The notes under the pieces: model-generated
Database searches by the model: none
What the model saw: only the letters and a program-made list of their open reading frames with translations
What the model was told of the DNA's origin: nothing
Assembly: GCA_019421105.1 (NCBI GenBank)
Contig: JAHZFY010000031.1
Span: 1 to 7,171, forward strand
Source: a bacterium
Lineage (GTDB): Bacteria > Bacillota_I > Bacilli_A > RFN20 > CAG-826
Direction of reading: 5' to 3'
DNA length: 7,171 bases
Shown here: piece after piece, positions 1 through 6,543 of the stretch
Layout of the letters: every line of letters begins with the position of its first letter
Numbering within the stretch: position 1 is the first letter of the stretch
Program-made: the position numbers and the translations under genes

Positions 1-2073
1 AGCAAAAAATATGATGATTTTTTTGCTTTAAAAAATTTTTCATACACATTTCCTAAAAAAGGTTTGATTAGCATTGTAGGAAAAAGCGGGTCTGGCAAAA
101 CAACAATTGCTAATCTTATTAGTCTTATAGATAAACCTAGTGAAGGGGAAATATTTTTTAATGACGCTAACATAAATAAATTTAATAAAAAAAGAGTTCA
201 ATCCTATAGATCTAAAGATATAAGTTTGATTTTTCAACACTATAATCTGTTATTAGATAGTAATGTAATCGATAACATAATTTTGCCTAGATTGTTATTT
301 CAAGAAGATGAAACACAAGCAAAAAGTGATGCTTCCGTTTTATTAGATAAAATTGGTCTAGATTCAAAAACATATAAAAATAAGTTAGTTAAAAATTTAT
401 CAGGCGGAGAAGCTCAAAGGGTTGCAATTTTAAGAGCGTTAATAAATAATCCATCAATAATAATAGCGGATGAGCCAACTGGAGCTTTAGATGAAAAAAA
501 CTCGATTGCAGTCATGGAAATATTTAAAAGTATATCTAAAAAACGATTAGTAATATTAATTTCACATAACCTTGAGCTTGTTGAAAAATATTCTGATAAA
601 ATCATTACTTTAAAGGATGGCGAAATAAAAGATATAAAAAGTAAGGTACAAGATGATGATATAAATAGAAAAGATTTTCAAATTAAACATAAAATAGGTA
701 AAAATCAAAATTGGATAATTAAAAAATCAATAAATAAGATAAAAAATAATTTAATCAAAGATACTTTATGCTTTTTATCGATGGTCATTGGAATATCTTT
801 TATTTTTTTAAATGTTGGATTTAATAATGGCATAAACAATGTTATTCAAGATAAAAGTATTCAAAGACTAGATTATGGGACAAATAAAATTTATAAAGTC
901 GATAAAATTGATATACCAAATTCAAGTTTAAAAATAAATAAAATGACTAGATTAAACGAAGACGAAGTTAAACGTATACATAATTATAATCCTGATGTTA
1001 ATTTAGAATTGAATTTTGAGACTTTATATAAAAATATCAAATTAACACATAGCGAATATAATTTATCCCAAGGTAAAATTTCTCCTATTTATAAGTTTGA
1101 TGATGAATATTTGAATTCAAGTTTACTGATAAAAGGCAGTGTACCAAAATATGATGGTGTTTTAGTCAATAAGAGCTTTGAAGAATATTTAAAAGGCTTA
1201 TTAGATGTTGATTCCATAACAGGACTGGATTTAAATTTTTCATCAAATTACACATATTTTTATAATAAAAATGATGAAAATCAACAACAAATCAAAGATG
1301 AATTTATTATTAATCAGAGTTTTAAAATATATGGAGTTGTTGATGAGTTTTCTTTCATGACAATTCCTAAAATATATTTCGATTATTCAAGTTTAATCAA
1401 TTATATAAAAGAATCTATTATGATAAATTTATCTTCGTATTTAGATAAAGAATACACATGGTATGATTTAATAAATGATGCATCTAACACATCTGAAATC
1501 TCATCTTTTTCTCATCTTGCATTTTTCAAAACTAAAGATTTTAAATTAATCGATAATAATTATATTGAACATGAATTAATTGATAATATTGAAATCGAAG
1601 GTGAAGGTTTGATATTAAAACAATCTTTTGTTACCTTAACTGGTGCAATTTCAAAAGGATTTTTAATATTTTGTTTATTGACGTGTTTAGGAACTTGTTT
1701 AATTATCGGCATCAGTAGTTTTTCTTCTTTTATGTTAGATAAAAAACATAATGCGATCATGTATGCCTTTGGCGCAAATAAAGAGCAAATTTTTTCCATA
1801 TATTTATTTGAAAATTTAATCATTACATTTTTTGCTTTCATAACATCATTATTCATTTCGTGGCTATGTCAATTTATCGTTAATGCATTTATACAAAATA
1901 GATACTCATTATTTGAAATTATCGATATCCCGTTTTTATATTTTAATGATAAGTTTTTATTTTTAATTTTAATTGTTTTTGTTTTTGTGATAGGTGCAAG
2001 CGTTTTATCTTCATATTTACCTTTGCAATTTTCTAATACCATCTCTATAAAAAAGGAGTTGGCGGATGAATGA
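1..2073 (+). CDS. ABC transporter, fused ATPase-FtsX/MacB-type permease, first of tandem pair (5' partial)
   Basis: The frame is open from base 1 with no stop, so the gene starts outside the window. The first visible residues (SKKYDDFFALKNF) match the A-loop region that lies about ten residues from the start of such ATPases, so little is missing. In visible-residue numbering, the ATPase has Walker A GKSGSGKTT (27-35), a Q-loop Gln at 79, signature LSGGE (133-137), Walker B IIIADEP (153-159) and the H-loop His at 189. The permease has one helix at about 256-277, an outer domain of about 275 residues, then three helices at about 553-575, 606-632 and 653-675. The outer domain shows MacB core-like pieces, including PKYDGVLVNKSF and FKIYGVVDEF. 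The loop after helix 2 (KKHNAIMYAFGANKEQ) is the FtsX coupling motif, although its usual R-x-E-I-G is replaced by HNAIM. Family knowledge gives a type VII (mechanotransmission) ABC protein in the cytoplasmic membrane, acting as a dimer. Pairing with the overlapping next gene is inferred. Substrate unknown; antimicrobial peptide, bacteriocin or lipoprotein handling are all possible. Confidence 0.93.
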   Translation, partial: SKKYDDFFALKNFSYTFPKKGLISIVGKSGSGKTTIANLISLIDKPSEGEIFFNDANINKFNKKRVQSYRSKDISLIFQHYNLLLDSNVIDNIILPRLLFQEDETQAKSDASVLLDKIGLDSKTYKNKLVKNLSGGEAQRVAILRALINNPSIIIADEPTGALDEKNSIAVMEIFKSISKKRLVILISHNLELVEKYSDKIITLKDGEIKDIKSKVQDDDINRKDFQIKHKIGKNQNWIIKKSINKIKNNLIKDTLCFLSMVIGISFIFLNVGFNNGINNVIQDKSIQRLDYGTNKIYKVDKIDIPNSSLKINKMTRLNEDEVKRIHNYNPDVNLELNFETLYKNIKLTHSEYNLSQGKISPIYKFDDEYLNSSLLIKGSVPKYDGVLVNKSFEEYLKGLLDVDSITGLDLNFSSNYTYFYNKNDENQQQIKDEFIINQSFKIYGVVDEFSFMTIPKIYFDYSSLINYIKESIMINLSSYLDKEYTWYDLINDASNTSEISSFSHLAFFKTKDFKLIDNNYIEHELIDNIEIEGEGLILKQSFVTLTGAISKGFLIFCLLTCLGTCLIIGISSFSSFMLDKKHNAIMYAFGANKEQIFSIYLFENLIITFFAFITSLFISWLCQFIVNAFIQNRYSLFEIIDIPFLYFNDKFLFLILIVFVFVIGASVLSSYLPLQFSNTISIKKELADE
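2053..2058 (+). promoter_or_regulatory. Ribosome binding site of the second ABC gene
   Basis: AAGGAG lies inside the last codons of the first ABC gene, 11 bases before the ATG at 2070. It supports that ATG as the start, and therefore the 4-base ATGA overlap between the two genes. Confidence 0.75.
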
Positions 2074-4871
2074 TTAAGATTTCTCATTTAAATAAGTCAT
2101 ATGGTACTCAAAATATTTTAAAAGACATCAATCTCAAGTTAGATAAGGGATTAATTTTTATAGTTGGTCCATCAGGGTGTGGAAAGACGACTTTGTTAAA
2201 TTGTATTGCTGGGTTAATAGATTTTACTGGAGATGTTTATATTAACAATATATCCATTAATAAGATGCAAACAAAAGATAAAGAAACATTTAGATTGTCT
2301 AGTGTTGGATACGTCTTTCAAGACTTTAAATTATTTAATGAAGATAGTGTATTAAATAACATTTCTTTACCAATTCAATGTCGAAGTGATATTAATGATT
2401 ACTACATTAAACAATCAGTGGATGATACTTTAAATATTGTTAAATTAAAGCATAAAAAATATGAAAAAGTCAAAAATTTAAGCGGAGGGGAAAAACAAAA
2501 AGTCGCGATTGCAAGAGCGATTATAAATAAACCAAATATACTTTTATGTGACGAACCAACAGGAAGCCTTGATAGCAAAAACAAAATTGATATCATGGGA
2601 CTTTTAAAAAATATTTCTTTTTCAAAAACTGTTGTTGTAGTGAGCCATGATTTAGATTTAGCCAAATTATATGCAGATAAGATCATTTCTTTAAAAGATG
2701 GTTTTGTTATAGATATAAAAACACAAGACAATTCCCCAATAAATAAAGTTAATTTAGCAATTTATGACGATAAAAAAATAGCCAATAAAAAAAGTTTACC
2801 TTTAAATTTTATATATCGGCATAGCCTCAACAAAATGAAATCAAGAAGAGTTAGAACTTTTATTAATAATTTTTTGATTTCTTGCGGTTTATTAGGTGTT
2901 GGTCTTTCCTTTGTTATTTCTGATACGATATATTCCACGATTTTAGGATTATACTCTTCTATGTTTTCGACAAATCAAATCACTGTGACAAGAAAAAATG
3001 ACAATGCCTATTCTAATGAAATTGAATCAGTTAATATTGATGAGGCAATTAAAATATCAAATCAGTGCAAAGATAAAATTGAAAATATTGGAGTTTGTTA
3101 TTTAGCCAATTTTGAACAATATTTTAAAAACGAAAACAGTCTTAGCTTATTTGATTCAAGATATAAATATACAATAGATGGTTACAGTGCAAGAAGCATA
3201 AATGAATTCATCGACCTAAATGATGTAGATGAAAAGATATACCCCCAATATATCGAAGAGTTAAAAGATGATGAAATAATAATAGCTTTAGATCCTTTTC
3301 AAATTGACTCTATTTGTTATGAATATCGAATAGAGAAAACAATTGAATCATTGTCAAACTATATTCTATATAAAAAACCAAAAGTTGTTTTTAATTTTTC
3401 AAATCCTGATTGGGAATATCATGATGAACAAATCTTCACTTTAAAAGGTTTCATCATATCTAATGTACCAGCAATATATCATTCCAATCCATTGTGGAAC
3501 GAATATATTTTTGAAGAACAAATGCGATTCTCTATCAATTTAAATTTAAGCAAAGTTGATTATTATCCTTGGGTTTTAAAAAAGATATATTATTTAAAAT
3601 TAATGGGTAAAAATTATGACTTTTTATATGAAACAAAATTAGATAATTTTTATGATGATTACATTTTTGAAATTGCTGATAGAAAATATTATCCTTGGTT
3701 ATACGCTCAAAAAGATAATAAAGATATAGATCGCATTTTAATTTTTAAAAATAATTTTCCATCTATTAATGTTTCTGATTGGAATTATTTTAAACAAATT
3801 GATAATAAAATATTCAATCCAATTTTTTCTTCTAGCGGTGGATATTCAATGTTTGGAAGCAGTATATTAAGTGGATTTTCTAGAGTTATGTTTATCAGTG
3901 ATAATATTGATGATTTAGATGAAACGACAGGTGTATTTGCATCAAATAATTTTGACCCCTTAATTGATTTAGATTTACCTAAGAATGTCAAAACCGGACA
4001 CTTTAGTAAAACATCAAAAAATGGTGTATATCTAAAAGGTATAGAAAATAAAAAAATATATGGAAGAAAGCCTTCTTCAATCAATGAAATTGTTATATCT
4101 CGACAAATTGAAAAAGATTTATTTAATGGCTCCGCAATTGGTAAAATTCTACATGTAGCATCATCTAAATATAACCTTGATGATTCCAACAATCAAAAGG
4201 TCGAATTTCAAACAACTGAGTTAATCGTTGTAGGGGTATGTAAAGAAGAAGGGAATATCCTTTATCAAAACGAATTTTTTTCATTGTTATTTTTTCAAAT
4301 TTTATTAAATATCAGTGCATTTGACTTATTACCAATTTCTTTTTCTTTTGAATTTGATGAAAACATAAATGAACAAATTTTAATGAAAAAATTAAGTGAT
4401 GAATTTTCTTATTATAGTTTTGATACACCTTTAAAAGATCTAGAAAGGCAAACAGAACAGTTTTGTTTTTATGCAAAAATCATTTTATTAGTCTTGTCTT
4501 TTACAACATTTTTAATATCATTTTGCATCATGGCAATATCAAATTATTTGCATATCATTGATATTAAAAAAGATATTGGATTATTAAGATGTATAGGAGT
4601 GAATAATAAAGAAGCAAAAAAATTGCTTTATATCTATTCTTTGATGCTATCTTTAGGTGGTGGGATAAGTGCATGTATTGAATTATTGTTTTTAACAATC
4701 TTTTCAAAATTTAATTTTATTAAACCTATGAATATATCAGTCGATATTTCTTTTAATTTGATTGCTTATATAATCATGATTTGTTTATCAATAGTGATTG
4801 GAATTGTACCATGTCTTATATTTGACCATAAAATAAAAAAATTAGATCCTTTACAAGCTATAAAACAATGA
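2070..4871 (+). CDS. ABC transporter, fused ATPase-FtsX/MacB-type permease with enlarged outer domain, second of tandem pair
   Basis: This is a complete 933-residue protein whose ATG overlaps the upstream TGA, so the two genes are co-transcribed and probably translationally coupled. The ATPase (about 1-225) has A-loop Tyr11, Walker A GPSGCGKTT (33-41), Q-loop Gln84, signature LSGGE (137-141), Walker B ILLCDEP (157-163) and H-loop His193; nothing catalytic is missing. Helix 1 is at about 268-288. An outer domain of about 510 residues follows, then helices at about 802-826, 852-880 and 897-919. The loop DIKKDIGLLRCIGV and the C-terminal tail KKLDPLQAIKQ are typical of the FtsX/MacB permease family. 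The part before helix 2 looks like a MacB core domain (YGRKPSSINEIVISRQIE, then VVGVCKEEGN). The first roughly 370 residues of the outer domain are extra and rich in Tyr, Trp and Asp, with YYPW occurring twice. The predicted role is one half of a membrane-bound efflux or mechanotransmission pump with the preceding protein. Substrate unknown. No signal peptide other than helix 1 is apparent. Confidence 0.95.
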   Translation: MIKISHLNKSYGTQNILKDINLKLDKGLIFIVGPSGCGKTTLLNCIAGLIDFTGDVYINNISINKMQTKDKETFRLSSVGYVFQDFKLFNEDSVLNNISLPIQCRSDINDYYIKQSVDDTLNIVKLKHKKYEKVKNLSGGEKQKVAIARAIINKPNILLCDEPTGSLDSKNKIDIMGLLKNISFSKTVVVVSHDLDLAKLYADKIISLKDGFVIDIKTQDNSPINKVNLAIYDDKKIANKKSLPLNFIYRHSLNKMKSRRVRTFINNFLISCGLLGVGLSFVISDTIYSTILGLYSSMFSTNQITVTRKNDNAYSNEIESVNIDEAIKISNQCKDKIENIGVCYLANFEQYFKNENSLSLFDSRYKYTIDGYSARSINEFIDLNDVDEKIYPQYIEELKDDEIIIALDPFQIDSICYEYRIEKTIESLSNYILYKKPKVVFNFSNPDWEYHDEQIFTLKGFIISNVPAIYHSNPLWNEYIFEEQMRFSINLNLSKVDYYPWVLKKIYYLKLMGKNYDFLYETKLDNFYDDYIFEIADRKYYPWLYAQKDNKDIDRILIFKNNFPSINVSDWNYFKQIDNKIFNPIFSSSGGYSMFGSSILSGFSRVMFISDNIDDLDETTGVFASNNFDPLIDLDLPKNVKTGHFSKTSKNGVYLKGIENKKIYGRKPSSINEIVISRQIEKDLFNGSAIGKILHVASSKYNLDDSNNQKVEFQTTELIVVGVCKEEGNILYQNEFFSLLFFQILLNISAFDLLPISFSFEFDENINEQILMKKLSDEFSYYSFDTPLKDLERQTEQFCFYAKIILLVLSFTTFLISFCIMAISNYLHIIDIKKDIGLLRCIGVNNKEAKKLLYIYSLMLSLGGGISACIELLFLTIFSKFNFIKPMNISVDISFNLIAYIIMICLSIVIGIVPCLIFDHKIKKLDPLQAIKQ
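3561..3698 (+). repeat. Repeated 12-base word encoding YYPW in the ABC outer domain
   Basis: TATTATCCTTGG occurs at 3561-3572 and 3687-3698, exactly 42 codons apart and in the same frame, encoding YYPW at residues 498-501 and 540-543. The flanking protein is aromatic and acidic but not obviously homologous between the two copies. This may be a decayed internal duplication, or two similar surface loops. Confidence 0.45.
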
Positions 4872-4896
4872 TTTTTCTTTTAAGGAAAATATTCTT

Positions 4897-4905
4897 TGTT
4901 ATAAT
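4897..4905 (+). promoter_or_regulatory. Extended -10 promoter of ychF
   Basis: TGTTATAAT is a perfect extended -10 (TG-N-TATAAT, hexamer 4900-4905). The best -35 candidate is a weak TTTTAA at 4878-4883 with a 16-base spacer, as expected where an extended -10 compensates. Transcription would start near 4912, giving a leader of about 15 bases that still includes the Shine-Dalgarno. It lies in the 55-base gap after the ABC operon, which suggests ychF and ispF are expressed independently of the transporter genes. Confidence 0.7.
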
Positions 4906-4915
4906 ACTAGCGTAA

Positions 4916-4923
4916 GAGGTGAT
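4916..4923 (+). promoter_or_regulatory. Ribosome binding site of ychF
   Basis: GAGGTGAT matches the 16S anti-Shine-Dalgarno over eight bases. Its GAGG core ends 7 bases before the ATG at 4927. It is the strongest ribosome binding site in the window and fixes the ychF start. Confidence 0.85.
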
Positions 4924-4926
4924 TAT

Positions 4927-6033
4927 ATGTCTTTAAAAGCCGGTATTGTAGGGCTTCCAAATGTTGGAAAATCAACCTTGTTTAATGCGATTACTAATTC
5001 GCATGTCGAAGCCGCTAATTATCCATTTGCAACCATTAAACCAAATGCTGGAATAGTCAATGTCCCAGATCAACGTTTATCTTTTTTATCTAATCTTTTT
5101 AAACCTAAAAAAACTATTCCTGCTACTTGTGAATTTATTGATATCGCAGGTCTTGTTAAAGGGGCTAGCGCTGGGGAAGGTTTAGGAAATCAATTTTTAG
5201 CTAACATTAGACAATGCGATGCAATTGTTGAAGTTGTACGTTGCTTTGAAAATCCTGACATTATCCACGTCGAAAATGTTGTTGATCCTATTCGAGATGT
5301 CGAAATTATTAATATCGAACTTTGTCTTGCTGATTTAGATACAGTCAAAAATCGTTTAGCAAAGGTAGAAACAAAAGCAAAAATTGCTAAAGATAAAGTA
5401 TCTATTTTTGAAGTTGGGATATTAAAGAAATTAGAAGCGGATTTATTAAATGGTATTCCAGCTAGACAAACTAAATTAAGCGATGAAGAAATTAAATATG
5501 TAAATGAAAATTATTTCTTACTTACATCTAAATCTATCATGTATGTCGCTAATGTTGGTGAAGATGATTTATTGGATTTAGCTAATTGTAAGCATTATCA
5601 AAACTTATTAAATTTTGCAAATAAAGAAAACACAAAAGTTATTCCTGTTTCATGCCAAATTGAAAGTGAGTTATCAGAGCTTGATGAAGTAGAAAGAATG
5701 GAATATTTAAAATCTTTAAATGTTGATGAATCAGGCTTAGATAAAGTGATTAAAGCCACATATGACCTATTAAATTTATCCACTTTCTTTACAGTTGGTG
5801 AAGATGAATGTAGAGCATGGACATTCATCAAAGGCATGAAAGCTAATCAATGTGCTGGAGTAATTCATACAGATTTTTTAAAGGGCTTTATCCGTGCTGA
5901 AGTATATCATTTTGATGATATTAAAGCTCTAGGAAGTGAAGTTGCTGTTAAAGAAGCAGGAAAATTAAGAAGTGAAGGAAAAGATTATTTGCCAGTTGAT
6001 GGTGATATAATGTTTTTTAGGTTTAATGTGTAA
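4927..6033 (+). CDS. ychF: Ribosome-associated, redox-regulated ATPase YchF (Obg family)
   Basis: The protein has 368 residues, close to the family's usual 363-366. The P-loop GLPNVGKST is at 9-17 and the G3 region DIAGLVKGAS starts at residue 72, where the catalytic Gln of Ras-like GTPases is replaced by a hydrophobic residue (HAS-GTPase type). In place of the GTP-specifying NKxD it has NVGE at 209-212, the feature that lets YchF/OLA1 proteins prefer ATP. A helical, coiled-coil-prone segment covers about 125-180. The C-terminal TGS domain (about 283-367) ends in the family's typical FRFNV. Known family role: it binds the ribosome, hydrolyses ATP and acts as a negative regulator of the oxidative stress response. 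It acts in the cytoplasm. A dedicated promoter and strong ribosome binding site precede it, and ispF follows almost without a gap. Isoleucine codons are mostly ATT/ATC (ATA 3 of 29), unlike the first ABC gene. Confidence 0.98.
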   Translation: MSLKAGIVGLPNVGKSTLFNAITNSHVEAANYPFATIKPNAGIVNVPDQRLSFLSNLFKPKKTIPATCEFIDIAGLVKGASAGEGLGNQFLANIRQCDAIVEVVRCFENPDIIHVENVVDPIRDVEIINIELCLADLDTVKNRLAKVETKAKIAKDKVSIFEVGILKKLEADLLNGIPARQTKLSDEEIKYVNENYFLLTSKSIMYVANVGEDDLLDLANCKHYQNLLNFANKENTKVIPVSCQIESELSELDEVERMEYLKSLNVDESGLDKVIKATYDLLNLSTFFTVGEDECRAWTFIKGMKANQCAGVIHTDFLKGFIRAEVYHFDDIKALGSEVAVKEAGKLRSEGKDYLPVDGDIMFFRFNV

Positions 6034-6034
6034 T

Positions 6035-6517
6035 ATGAGAATTGGATTTTCAAAAGATATTCATCGTTTAGTGGAAAATAAACGCCTTGTAATAGGTGGA
6101 GTGGAAATTCCTTTTGATAAAGGATGCTTAGCCCATAGCGATGGTGATGTTGTTTATCATTGTTTAGCAGAAGCTATTTTAGGTGCTTTAGCATTAGGAG
6201 ATTTAGGCACTCATTTTCCAAATACAGATGAAAAGTTAAAAGACATGGATTCTTCTTTAATTGTTCATCATGTTTATGATTTGATGAAACAGCATGGCTA
6301 TCAAATTGGAAACATTGACATTCAAATAGTTATGGAAAAACCAAAACTTGCAAATTATATTCTTAAAATGAGAAATAATATTTCTATGTTGTTACACTGC
6401 GATATAGGACGTGTTTCTATTAAAGCAGGAACTAATGAAGGCATTGATGAAATCGGCAAAGGAATGGCGGTAGAAGCAAGTGCAATTGTATTGCTAAATA
6501 ATACTATTGAAAATTAA
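6035..6517 (+). CDS. ispF: 2-C-methyl-D-erythritol 2,4-cyclodiphosphate synthase
   Basis: This MEP-pathway enzyme converts CDP-methylerythritol 2-phosphate to the cyclodiphosphate, releasing CMP, on the route to isopentenyl diphosphate. The family works as a cytoplasmic homotrimer with a divalent metal at each active site. I chose the ATG at 6035 (160 residues, usual about 158). An in-frame ATG at 6026 would add only MCN and would lie 3 bases after the sole weak AGGT (6019-6022). With this start the metal ligands fall at Asp8, His10 and His42, the same numbers as in E. coli. Other family motifs are LAHSDGDV (32-39), LGDLGTHFPNTD and EKPKL. The nucleotide-binding segment reads KAGTNE (130-135), where E. 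coli has KATTTE. The start lies 1 base past the ychF stop with no good Shine-Dalgarno, so translation is probably coupled to ychF. Its usual partner ispD is not in the window. Residues that line the trimer cavity in E. coli IspF differ here. Confidence 0.96.
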   Translation: MRIGFSKDIHRLVENKRLVIGGVEIPFDKGCLAHSDGDVVYHCLAEAILGALALGDLGTHFPNTDEKLKDMDSSLIVHHVYDLMKQHGYQIGNIDIQIVMEKPKLANYILKMRNNISMLLHCDIGRVSIKAGTNEGIDEIGKGMAVEASAIVLLNNTIEN

Positions 6518-6534
6518 TTTATTATAAGTATAAT
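6507..6534 (+). promoter_or_regulatory. Predicted argS promoter (-35 TTGAAA, -10 TATAAT)
   Basis: TTGAAA (6507-6512, inside the last codons of ispF) and TATAAT (6529-6534) are separated by 16 bases, a near-consensus housekeeping promoter. Initiation 7 bases past the hexamer would fall at A6541, 3 bases before the argS ATG. No terminator separates ispF and argS, so read-through from ychF-ispF is also possible. In DNA this AT-rich, chance -10 matches are common; the paired -35 raises confidence. Confidence 0.6.
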
Positions 6535-6536
6535 AA
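6519..6536. repeat. 18-base AT-only-armed palindrome over the argS -10
   Basis: TTATTATA-AG-TATAATAA is a perfect 8-base inverted repeat with a 2-base centre. It covers the whole argS -10, and its left arm reads TATAAT on the minus strand. It could be an operator, a symmetric (bidirectional) -10, or chance in AT-rich DNA. It lacks a T-tract and is too weak to be a terminator. Confidence 0.4.
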
Positions 6537-6543
6537 TTCTACT

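Noticed and set aside
64..66. TTG as the start codon of the first ABC gene
   Set aside because: The frame is open back to base 1 and encodes the conserved A-loop and first strands of the ATPase upstream of this TTG, so it is an internal Leu codon.
1560..1856. Minus-strand open frames inside the ABC genes (also at 1869-2087, 2402-2731 and 3785-4192)
   Set aside because: They lie antisense to clear coding sequence, show no recognisable motif or ribosome binding site, and are expected as shadows of long genes in AT-rich DNA.
2071..2073. TGA read as tryptophan (Mycoplasma-type code)
   Set aside because: All nine tryptophans in the complete genes are TGG and there is no in-frame TGA. The ATGA overlap and the family-typical C-terminus ending at the TGA at 4869-4871 also fit TGA as stop.
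4873..4889. Possible terminator hairpin (TTTTCTT / AGGAAAA, 3-base loop) after the second ABC gene
   Set aside because: The stem is almost all A-T with a G-T wobble and has no T-tract after it. It also overlaps the -35 region of the ychF promoter.
6026..6028. Alternative ispF start overlapping the ychF stop
   Set aside because: It adds only MCN, lies 3 bases from the sole weak AGGT, and moves the metal ligands off the family's usual numbering. It is not excluded experimentally.
6518..6543. T-box or other riboswitch controlling argS
   Set aside because: The gap is only 26 bases of AT-rich sequence filled by the promoter, with no space for a structured leader.
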